Source: Nitrospinota bacterium
GTDB lineage: Bacteria; JAUXIQ01
Direction of reading: 5' to 3'
Assembly (NCBI GenBank): GCA_030620925.1
Contig: JAUXIQ010000003.1
Span: 1-23,975, forward strand
DNA length: 23,975 nt
Shown: positions 16,135 to 23,129 of the stretch, one piece after another
Layout of the letters: each line of letters starts with the position of its first letter
Numbering within the stretch: the first letter of the stretch is position 1
Made by a program: the position numbers and the translations under genes
Notes under the pieces: generated by a model
Seen by the model: only the letters and a program-made list of their open reading frames with translations
Database searches by the model: none
What the model was told of the DNA's origin: nothing

Positions 16135-16179
16135 GAGGGAGCGCCCCGCTGCCTGTAATTGCAGGTAGGCATTATCAGG

Positions 16180-16848
16180 ATGAACCTTCTGCCAAAAGGT
16201 TTCCTCAATAAGATCGGGCGGGCCTTGCTCTCCGTTATAGGGGCGGTGGTCGTCTGGTTCGTATGCACCACCATTCGAAATTCTGTAATAGACAAGAAAT
16301 GGGAGGATCAGGCCTGGGCCACGGGTCCGGGAGTGATCTATGTTTTCTGGCACGGCCGTATGTTCTATTTTTTGTACCACTTCAGGGGGTCGAAGACCTA
16401 CATACTCGTCAGCCAGAGCGAGGACGGCCAGCTGATCGCACGGGTGCTGAAGCTTTTCGGGTTTAAAATAGTGCGCGGATCCAGGAGCAGGGGCGGCTTG
16501 GAAGCTTTACGGACGACATCCCGGAAATTAAAGGAAGGGGAATCTGCGGCGGTAACCCCCGACGGCCCCCGGGGGCCCGGATTTAGCGTCCATGAGGGGG
16601 TGATAGCGCTGGCCCGTATGACCGGCTGCCCCCTTTTGCCCATAACCAATGGATTCAAGAATAAGAAGGTCTTCAACAGTTGGGACGGCTTCGTGCTGCC
16701 CTACCCCTTCACACGGGGTCGATTGATTTTCGCGGAGCCGATGTTGGTGCCCCGAGACGCAGACCCCGCTTTCCTCGAGGCCAAGCGGCTGGAGCTGGAG
16801 AAGACCCTCAATGAAATAACTGAGCGGGCGGATGCCCCCTTCGAGTGA
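16180..16848 (+). CDS. DUF374 lysophospholipid-acyltransferase-like protein, LpxJ candidate
   Basis: Predicted inner-membrane acyltransferase of 222 residues: one N-terminal membrane helix (about 14-30), then FWHGRMF (His58), SQSEDG (78-83), RGSRSRGG and TPDGPRGP (126-133), the DUF374 signature blocks. Helicobacter pylori LpxJ, a late lipid A acyltransferase, belongs to this family. No LpxL/LpxM-type gene is seen here, so adding a secondary acyl chain to Kdo-lipid A or its precursor is the best guess. ATG 16180 is preferred: AGGTAGG at 16163-16169 is 10 nt upstream, whereas the in-frame TTG at 16159 has no ribosome site and would add seven residues. The stop overlaps the waaA GTG (GTGA). In several Deltaproteobacteria msbA lies between lpxB and this gene; here it is absent. 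Confidence 0.88.
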   Translation: MNLLPKGFLNKIGRALLSVIGAVVVWFVCTTIRNSVIDKKWEDQAWATGPGVIYVFWHGRMFYFLYHFRGSKTYILVSQSEDGQLIARVLKLFGFKIVRGSRSRGGLEALRTTSRKLKEGESAAVTPDGPRGPGFSVHEGVIALARMTGCPLLPITNGFKNKKVFNSWDGFVLPYPFTRGRLIFAEPMLVPRDADPAFLEAKRLELEKTLNEITERADAPFE

Positions 16849-18170
16849 GCCGGGTGTTATTGATGTATTTCCTGTACAACTTTTTTTTGATGACTGCTTC
16901 GGTGGTCTGTGCGCCCTATTTTTCCATTAAACTCGTTTCCAGCGAGAAATACAGGGAGGGGCTCGGGCAGAGGATGGGTCGCCTGCCCCTGGAAGTGAGC
17001 GCTGAGCGGGGAGAGGGGAAGTGCCTCTGGGTGCATGCCGTTTCCGTGGGGGAAGTGTTGGCCTGTGCTCCTCTTATAGAAGAGCTCAAGGGTAAATATC
17101 CGGAGCTGAGGATCGTGCTCTCCACCGTTACCCGGACGGGCAACCAGACCGCCGTCCAGAAGGTGAAGGCCGCCGATCAAATAATCTATTTCCCCTTCGA
17201 TTTCCCCTGGACGGTGCGCAAAGTGATACGGGAGATAGCCCCGGACGCAGTGGCCATTGTAGAGACCGAGCTCTGGCCCAATTTCTTGAGACGTTTACGG
17301 CAGGAGCATATCCCTTCGCTGATAGTCAACGGGAGAATATCGCCCTCCTCTTTTAGGGGTTATAAAAAGGTGCGTTTCTTTATCAAAAACGTTTTGGCAG
17401 AGGTTAACCTGTTCAGCATGCAGAGCGAGGAAGACGCTCGCAGGGTCGTGGAATTGGGAGCGGACGGCGATGCGGTCGAAGTCACGGGAAACGTCAAGTT
17501 CGATCAGTCGCCATCTCAGGTGTCGTCTGTACTCGCCGCGAAGTATCGAGATATGCTGGGGCTTGAAGATCAACGGGTATTTCTGGCCGGAAGCACCCAT
17601 GAGGGAGAGGAAGAAGCGGTTATAGAGGCCTACGATGTCCTGAGAGAAGAGTTCCCCGACCTCCGACTGATCATAGCTCCCAGGCACCCCGAACGATGGG
17701 ACAGGGTGGAGAAGTTGATCGCCGATCACGGGTACGACGTGAGACGGCGCTCCGGCCTGGAGCCCCAAAGCGGGAAGTGGACGGACCGCTCGGTCGTCCT
17801 CCTGGATACCATCGGGGAACTGGCCGAGCTGTATGCCGTTGCCACGGCGGCGTTCGTGGGGGGCAGCCTGGTTCCAACGGGCGGCCATAACGTGCTGGAG
17901 GCCGCGGCCCAGGGGAAGGCCGTCCTATTTGGTCCCCACATGTTCAATTTCAAGGAGATTTCAAGGCTCCTGCTGGAAGTGGGGGGCGGCCTTGAAGTGC
18001 AGAATACCCAGGATATGGTTGAAAAAATCAGAAGATTGTTGCACAATACTCATGACAGAGAAGATATGGGAAGACGCGCGCTTTCCGTAGTGCATGCCAA
18101 TCAGGGTGCCGTGAAGCGGAACGTAGAGTTGCTGGAAAGGTACCTTAACCTTTCCACCGATGCTGCGTGA
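16845..18170 (+). CDS. waaA: 3-deoxy-D-manno-octulosonic acid (Kdo) transferase WaaA
   Basis: GT30 enzyme that adds Kdo from CMP-Kdo to the lipid A precursor at the inner membrane. The 441 residues have an N-terminal membrane anchor (MYFLYNFFLMTASVV) and then KYREGLGQRMG with the conserved Glu. WVHAVSVGEV, VETELWPN and NGRISPSS follow in the N-domain, and GSTHEGEEE, APRHPERW, FVGGSLVPTGGHNVLEAAA and GPHMFNF in the C-domain. All are standard WaaA blocks. GTG 16845 overlaps the previous stop in GTGA. ATG 16863, in frame, matches the usual N-terminus better (six residues shorter), and the choice is open because neither has a clear Shine-Dalgarno. Sequence does not tell whether it adds one, two or more Kdo units. 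lpxK overlaps its stop. Confidence 0.95.
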   Translation: MSRVLLMYFLYNFFLMTASVVCAPYFSIKLVSSEKYREGLGQRMGRLPLEVSAERGEGKCLWVHAVSVGEVLACAPLIEELKGKYPELRIVLSTVTRTGNQTAVQKVKAADQIIYFPFDFPWTVRKVIREIAPDAVAIVETELWPNFLRRLRQEHIPSLIVNGRISPSSFRGYKKVRFFIKNVLAEVNLFSMQSEEDARRVVELGADGDAVEVTGNVKFDQSPSQVSSVLAAKYRDMLGLEDQRVFLAGSTHEGEEEAVIEAYDVLREEFPDLRLIIAPRHPERWDRVEKLIADHGYDVRRRSGLEPQSGKWTDRSVVLLDTIGELAELYAVATAAFVGGSLVPTGGHNVLEAAAQGKAVLFGPHMFNFKEISRLLLEVGGGLEVQNTQDMVEKIRRLLHNTHDREDMGRRALSVVHANQGAVKRNVELLERYLNLSTDAA

Positions 18171-19288
18171 GGGCGATGGAAACAGACGATATTCCTCATA
18201 CAGACCATCGAAAGATTTCAGGGGAGTGGTGGCGCTTCTTATCTGAGAAGAAAGCGGGCCGACTTGTGAGCCTGGGCGTCCACCCCCTTTCCTGGGCTTA
18301 CGGCTGCTGCCTGCTGGCGCGCAGAAAGCTCTACTCGTCAAAGGTCCTGCCTGTTAGAAGACTCCCCTGCAAAGTGATAAGCGTGGGCAATATCACTCTG
18401 GGGGGGACGGGCAAGACGCCCACGGTTATATCCATCGCCAGAACCCTCACTGAAAGGGGCGTTAAGACGGCCGTTATCAGCAGGGGGTATCGCGGCAAGT
18501 ATACCAGCAAGACCGCCATCGTATCAGACGGGGAAAGCGTCTTCATGAAGCCCGAAGAAGCGGGTGATGAACCCTATATGATAGCCAGGGCGCTCGAATC
18601 CGTTCCCGTTATAGTGGGGAGAGACAGGTATACGGCGGGGCTTCTGGCCTGGGAGAAATTTAACGTCCAGGCGGTCCTCCTGGATGACGGCTACCAGCAA
18701 TTGGGCCTGGCCAAAGACCTGAACATTCTGCTGGTCAACCGGCGGTGTTCGGAGAATGAGCTGCGCCTCTTCCCTCTGGGTGGACTGCGTGAATCCCTCT
18801 CGCAGACCAGCCGGGCTGATGTTATCCTCTACACCATGTGCCGTGAGGGGGAAGAGCATCCCCCTACTCCTGTTTCACTGAAAGAAACTCCCACCTTCAT
18901 GAGCGGGTACAAAGCCACGGGGCTTAGAATGATTAAAGACCGGGGGTTGCTGCCCCTGGAAGCCGCCGTAGGCAAGAGAGTGCTCGCCTTCTGTGGTATT
19001 GCCCGCCCCGGCTCCTTTCTCGATACCCTGAAGGAAGCGGGCCTGAAGGTGGTGGATTTCGTCAGTTACCCCGACCATCATTATTTTGCTTCCAGGGAAC
19101 TTGCGGAGCTGACTGAAAGGGCCCGAGCGGCCGGCGCGGAGATGATAGTGACCACCGAGAAGGACGCGGTGAAGATAGAGGGTTTCGCTTCAGGGGAGCC
19201 GCCCTTTTTGGCCCTGATGGTGGAGATGGCGCTGCTCGGCCACGAGGAGGAATGGGAGTGGTTTTTGATGGGTGGCATAGAGGGCTGA
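18167..19288 (+). CDS. lpxK: Tetraacyldisaccharide 4'-kinase LpxK
   Basis: Phosphorylates the 4' position of tetraacyldisaccharide-1-phosphate with ATP, giving lipid IVA. The 373-residue protein has N-terminal helices around LGVHPLSWAYGCCLLARRKLY and the LpxK P-loop VGNITLGGTGKTP (73-85). VISRGYRG, GDEPYMIA, VGRDR, DDGYQQLGLAKDL (173-185), LFPLGGLRESLS, FCGIARPGSF, YPDHHYF and VTTEKDAVKI follow, all in family order. The usual DDGFQH reads DDGYQQ here. GTG 18167 overlaps the waaA stop (GTGA); ATG 18176 is an alternative three codons on with GAGGG almost touching it. The gene ends 13 bp from the convergent lptG. Confidence 0.94.
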   Translation: MRAMETDDIPHTDHRKISGEWWRFLSEKKAGRLVSLGVHPLSWAYGCCLLARRKLYSSKVLPVRRLPCKVISVGNITLGGTGKTPTVISIARTLTERGVKTAVISRGYRGKYTSKTAIVSDGESVFMKPEEAGDEPYMIARALESVPVIVGRDRYTAGLLAWEKFNVQAVLLDDGYQQLGLAKDLNILLVNRRCSENELRLFPLGGLRESLSQTSRADVILYTMCREGEEHPPTPVSLKETPTFMSGYKATGLRMIKDRGLLPLEAAVGKRVLAFCGIARPGSFLDTLKEAGLKVVDFVSYPDHHYFASRELAELTERARAAGAEMIVTTEKDAVKIEGFASGEPPFLALMVEMALLGHEEEWEWFLMGGIEG

Positions 19289-19301
19289 GCCTGGTACAAA
19301 T

Positions 19302-20381
19302 TTACTGTCTGACGCCAAGAATCATGTAGAGACCCAGGAGGGAGAGCAGGATGTTCGCCCCCCAGGCGGCCAGTACGGGGGGAAGTAGACCGCTGTGTCC
19401 CAGTGATATGCCGGCGAAGAAGAGCACCCAGTAGAATACGCTTATTATTATTCCCATCAGTATCCCCCGGGAGAGCTTCCCGCCTCGTTCCCACCCCAGC
19501 GAAAAGGGTATTCCCAGGAGCACCATTACCAGGCTGGCCAGAGGGTAGGAGAGCTTCGAATGCATGTCCACGGTCAGGGCTGTCGATTGAAGCCCTACCG
19601 CCCGACGTTTTTTGACGTTCCTCCGCATTTCCCGAAAGCTGGTCCTTTCCGGCTTGGTGGATTGGGCTTTCAGGTCTGAGAGGCTGATATTCAGAGGCAG
19701 TATCGCGCTATCCAGGAACCGGGTGGAAGTGATCTGACCGTCCGTAAAATTTCTAACGTAAGCCCCTCTGAAGAGCCACCTTTCACCTTCTTTAACTACG
19801 CTCTGTGCGTCGACCCGCATTTTGAGAGCTTTGTTCTCGTCGAAAGAGAATATCACCACTTTCAGCATCTTCATCTCAGCGGGTTGAAATCTTGAAATGT
19901 TCCATATTTCTTCGCGCCCGGTTTTAACCCATATGTTGTATTGCTGGTATATGTTGGAGCTTTGGCCTGTGATCTTCGTCTTGTATACGTAATCCATCTG
20001 CTTCAGTGACTGACCCACCACGAATTCCCCCCATGTGAAAACGAATGCACTCACCAGCAGGCTCACGACAATGAGGGGCGCCGTCATCCGCAACAGGCTT
20101 ATGCCGCAGGTTCTGATGGCTATCAGCTCTCCGGTGCGGATCAACTGGTTCATGAGCAGGATGGTGGGGAACAGGATGGCCACGGGCGTTATCTGGTAAA
20201 TAATGAGAGGCAGCTTGTATAGAAAGTAGAGCAGGGCGTTGGTTATCGAGGAGTGGTGTTCCACAAAATCGTCTATGCGCTCGAAAAATTCCACTATCAG
20301 ATAGACGCCCACCAGACAGGCCAATACCAGCCCCGTGAGACGGAAGAACTCTTTGAGATTGTACCTGTTCAGCGTATTCAA
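19302..20381 (-). CDS. lptG: LPS export ABC transporter permease LptG
   Basis: Inner-membrane subunit of LptB2FG, which extracts LPS from the inner membrane and drives it along the Lpt bridge to the cell surface. The 359 residues follow the LptF/G plan: TM1-3 in the first 125 residues, with VEFFERIDDFVEH after TM1 (typical of LptG), a periplasmic jellyroll domain (about 130-265), and TM4-6 near the C-terminus (LASLVMVLLGIPFSLG, GILMGIIISVFYWVLFFAGISLG, LPPVLAAWGANILLSLLGLYMIL). The start is TTG 20381. The lptF stop lies 4 nt upstream, and GGAAGG near 20391-20396 can serve as ribosome site. It is second in the lptF-lptG pair and converges on lpxK. Confidence 0.92.
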   Translation of the reverse strand: MNTLNRYNLKEFFRLTGLVLACLVGVYLIVEFFERIDDFVEHHSSITNALLYFLYKLPLIIYQITPVAILFPTILLMNQLIRTGELIAIRTCGISLLRMTAPLIVVSLLVSAFVFTWGEFVVGQSLKQMDYVYKTKITGQSSNIYQQYNIWVKTGREEIWNISRFQPAEMKMLKVVIFSFDENKALKMRVDAQSVVKEGERWLFRGAYVRNFTDGQITSTRFLDSAILPLNISLSDLKAQSTKPERTSFREMRRNVKKRRAVGLQSTALTVDMHSKLSYPLASLVMVLLGIPFSLGWERGGKLSRGILMGIIISVFYWVLFFAGISLGHSGLLPPVLAAWGANILLSLLGLYMILGVRQ

Positions 20382-20385
20382 ATCC

Positions 20386-21558
20386 TCAATCCTTCCCGCC
20401 CTGCGATCGTTGCGAGCGTATCTTTATGAAACCGACGATCAGGTCTCCCAACCCGATGGACGTTTCCCTGTTCACGCGGGGTATGGAGAAGAGGCAGTAA
20501 CCGCAGAGTATGATGTTCGGCAGCCACGCCGCCAGCAGGGGAGGCAGGACGTTTTCATCGCCCAGTCCCTTTCCCACCGTGAGGATGGTGTAGTAGAGGA
20601 AAGCTATTACTATGCTCACCACGAACCCACCCGATCTTTTCAGCCTCCGGTTGCGGATACCCACGGTGGCTCCGATGAGGGCGAAGAGGAGAACGGCGAA
20701 AGGCGCTGCAAACATTTCATGATATTCCATGAGCATAGGGTAGTAGAGTCGGTGGTCGCTGCTCAAGGTTTTTAACTTTTCCCTGAGTTTGATGACGTCT
20801 AACTTCTTCTTCCTCTCCAGCCTCCTTTTAGTGGAGGTCAGGGCCTTGTTTACGTCCAGGGAAAGGTCGTTTTGGGAGAAGGTGAGAAGGTTATACTTCC
20901 TCCCGTCGTCTGACGGGCTGTGAATGCTGCCGTCTTTCAGCTTCAAGGTTATCTTGAATGCCTCCGGGTCTCTCAACAGGTAGCCCTCGCGGGCGAAGAT
21001 GGCCCGGGGGGTCTTTCCTCCCCTGTAATCGACGATCATTATCCCCTTCAAGGTGCTGGAAGCGGGCGGTATCTCCTCCAAGTAGATGACGAACTGGTCG
21101 AAATCTTTAATGAAAGCGCCCTCTTTGAGTTTCAGGCTGATGTTCGAGCTTATTATCCTGAACGCCTCACTACGGAAGGCGTTGGCACCCCACGGCTCGG
21201 CGAAAAGGGCCAGATAGAACATCACTGCCAGAGCCATGCTTCCCAGGAGCAGCGGAGGGACCAGGAGTTTATAGAGGCTCTGGCCGGCCGCTTTCATGGC
21301 GGTTATCTCACCGTCTGATGAGAACCTGCTGTAAGTCATCGCCGCCGCTGCAAGGATGGCGGGTGGGATGGAGAGGGTCATCAGGGGAAGCGCCATGTAT
21401 CCCATCAGCTTGAGCACTTCGGACACCGGGACACCCAGGAACACCAGCTCGCTGAAAAAGGGGATGCGCCAGAGGGAGATCACGAAGGTGAACACCAGCA
21501 GCAGTATTCCGAGAAGGGAGAACAGCTCTCTGAAGATGTATCGGTCGAGGATTTTCAT
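20386..21558 (-). CDS. lptF: LPS export ABC transporter permease LptF
   Basis: Partner permease of LptG in the LptB2FG LPS extractor. From ATG 21558 the protein has 390 residues. It starts MKILDRYIFRELF, has TM1-3 within about 125 residues (TM3 preceded by FSSDGEITAMKAAGQS, a typical LptF coupling segment), and a periplasmic domain with LKEGAFIKDFDQFVIYLEE. Three C-terminal helices follow, starting at about residue 290 with HEMFAAPFAVLLFALIGATVG. An in-frame GTG at 21573 would add five residues, but the ATG fits the family start and has GGGG nine nt upstream. It lies 77 bp downstream of the radical SAM gene on the same strand, with an inverted repeat and TATAAT between, so lptFG may have its own regulated promoter. 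Confidence 0.92.
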   Translation of the reverse strand: MKILDRYIFRELFSLLGILLLVFTFVISLWRIPFFSELVFLGVPVSEVLKLMGYMALPLMTLSIPPAILAAAAMTYSRFSSDGEITAMKAAGQSLYKLLVPPLLLGSMALAVMFYLALFAEPWGANAFRSEAFRIISSNISLKLKEGAFIKDFDQFVIYLEEIPPASSTLKGIMIVDYRGGKTPRAIFAREGYLLRDPEAFKITLKLKDGSIHSPSDDGRKYNLLTFSQNDLSLDVNKALTSTKRRLERKKKLDVIKLREKLKTLSSDHRLYYPMLMEYHEMFAAPFAVLLFALIGATVGIRNRRLKRSGGFVVSIVIAFLYYTILTVGKGLGDENVLPPLLAAWLPNIILCGYCLFSIPRVNRETSIGLGDLIVGFIKIRSQRSQGGKD

Positions 21559-21605
21559 GCCCTGATACCCCACGTGGGAAAAACAGTAAAGAACGAGCAG
21601 GCCGC

Positions 21606-21630
21606 GACAGGTAATTATACATCACCTGTC
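21606..21630 (-). promoter_or_regulatory. Inverted repeat enclosing a TATAAT upstream of lptF (possible operator)
   Basis: GACAGGT (21606-21612) and ACCTGTC (21624-21630) are perfect 7-bp inverted arms 11 bp apart. On the minus strand the 11-bp centre contains TATAAT (21619 down to 21614), about 55 bp before the lptF ATG. An inverted repeat around a -10 box looks like a repressor site. No good -35 is visible (GGTATG at 17 bp). As a terminator for the radical SAM gene it lacks a T-run. Confidence 0.45.
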
Positions 21631-21635
21631 TTGAA

Positions 21636-22928
21636 TCATACCCCGACTTTGTTCAGAGAGAGGTCGAAGGCGGTCTTTTTGCTCTTACCCGAAGGTTTGA
21701 AGCCGCCATCAGGCGGCGGATCAAAGGCGTGGGGATTTTTCCATACCTCGATAGGCAGGGGTGTGCCCTGGGGTATGGCATCGATATACTGTTTTCTGAA
21801 CAGGGGGTCTTGCATCCTGCACTGGCCGTGGGCGTCTTTGTAAGCGGAGTGGGAGAGCATCCTCTGCCAGATTGCTGCCAGCGGCTCCTCCCTTATGCTG
21901 CCGAAGGAGAGGGGTGTGAAATCGCAGGGGCCGATGTCTCCCCAGGCGGTCATGTAGAACTGTTCGTTGGCCGCGAAGCAGCCCGAGCCCTGGGGGCTGT
22001 TAACCCAGGCCTGGGAGATACACTGGGGGTAATCGGGGTCTTCCCGCCACTTTTCGGTGAGACTGCGGACTTCGTTCTTCTCATCCTGGTCGAGGATACA
22101 GTCGCAGTTGTGCAGGTACTCGCCGGTGGGCACGGTATCGAATATGGTCAGCTCGTGGACGCCGATTTCCTTGCCCAGCTCCATCATTTTCTGTAGTTTG
22201 CCTTCTTTCAGGTTTTCATGGCTGGCGTAAGTGGATATGCCCACCAGGACGCCTTCTTCCAGGAGGTTGCGCATCCCCTCCACGGCCTTCTTGAACAGGC
22301 CGGGGCAGCGCCTCATGGAATCGTGTTCCTCTTCCTGGGGGCTGTCCAGGCTGACCATAACCGAGAAGATGCCCGCCTCGTTCAGGTCGCGGGCCATTTC
22401 CCTGGTGAGGCCCATGCCGTTGGTGAACATCATGCAGTTGGCCCGGGCAGGGTCCACGTGGGAGATTATCTCCAGGATATCTTTCCGCATCAGCGGCTCG
22501 CCGCCGCTCAGCGTTACGTTGACCACCCCCAGGTCCAGCGCCTGGTCCACCAGGTTTTTGAACTCTTCGGTGGTCAGCTCCTTTTTGTCTTTGCGGGACA
22601 TATTTAAAGCGGCGCTGCAATGGACGCACTTTGCCTGGCAGCGGTTGGTGGTCTGGAGGGTGCAGGTGGAGGGGTAGAGAGTCTTGGTAAAAGTCCTCAT
22701 CAGCTTGCGGGTGAGGTCCGCCACCGCGGCTTCGCTGGGTATGGGAGGCTGGTAGAGGGTGTAGACGTTGCCTCCCCCTTTGGTCGCTATCACCCGGTTT
22801 TTATTCAGCCCCTGCAAAAACAGCGACAGGTAGCCGTTCAGCAGGGAGCCCATGGTGCCAGTGGCTCTGCCCTGAACCTGCCCGTCGGCAAGCTCCAGCT
22901 CCAGCCCCAGCACTTCGTAATGCGGCAT
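21636..22928 (-). CDS. Radical SAM protein with SPASM-like C-terminus, substrate unknown
   Basis: The 430 residues contain the radical SAM cluster motif C97-x3-C101-x2-C104 (NRCQAKCVHCSA) and SGGEP (141-145). The barrel includes a MVSLDSPQEEEHD stretch where SAM-binding residues lie in related enzymes. The C-terminal third has C275, C277, C303, C317, C335 and C370; GCFAANEQF and GDIGPCDFTPLSFGSI resemble a SPASM/twitch domain that binds extra iron-sulfur clusters, as in heme, PQQ and peptide-modifying enzymes. The first 85 residues match nothing I recognise. ATG 22928 has AGGA 8 nt upstream. It has its own promoter, and no substrate peptide gene is visible beside it. It could be a peptide- or cofactor-modifying enzyme; I do not assign one. 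Confidence 0.85.
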   Translation of the reverse strand: MPHYEVLGLELELADGQVQGRATGTMGSLLNGYLSLFLQGLNKNRVIATKGGGNVYTLYQPPIPSEAAVADLTRKLMRTFTKTLYPSTCTLQTTNRCQAKCVHCSAALNMSRKDKKELTTEEFKNLVDQALDLGVVNVTLSGGEPLMRKDILEIISHVDPARANCMMFTNGMGLTREMARDLNEAGIFSVMVSLDSPQEEEHDSMRRCPGLFKKAVEGMRNLLEEGVLVGISTYASHENLKEGKLQKMMELGKEIGVHELTIFDTVPTGEYLHNCDCILDQDEKNEVRSLTEKWREDPDYPQCISQAWVNSPQGSGCFAANEQFYMTAWGDIGPCDFTPLSFGSIREEPLAAIWQRMLSHSAYKDAHGQCRMQDPLFRKQYIDAIPQGTPLPIEVWKNPHAFDPPPDGGFKPSGKSKKTAFDLSLNKVGV

Positions 22929-23010
22929 TTGATTATTCCTGGATAATGACGTATTATTGCCTTTTCAACGGCCTCAAACTTACTTTCGGTAATATAAATA
23001 AACTAATTTA

Positions 23011-23038
23011 ATATTATCTCGAAACTGCTGTTTGTCAA
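23011..23038 (-). promoter_or_regulatory. Sigma70-type promoter for the radical SAM gene
   Basis: On the minus strand a perfect TTGACA (23038-23033) is followed after 16 bp by TAATAT (23016-23011). Transcription would start near 23004, giving a 5' leader of about 75 nt before ATG 22928. It is the best -35 seen in the window. It sits in the divergent 201-bp gap shared with the + strand acyl-CoA synthetase gene, for which I see no equally good promoter. Confidence 0.6.
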
Positions 23039-23129
23039 GGTTAAAGAGGCGGCAGAGCTTGCGGATAAAGGCTTCGCGGTCGGCTAATAAAATGGCGTTG
23101 AAAACGAGAAAAGGAGGGGAACGGTTTCT

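Noticed and set aside
23059-23093. Promoter (TTGCGG ... TAAAAT) for the acyl-CoA synthetase gene
   Set aside because: The spacing is 23 bp and no better pair is found, so I did not call it.
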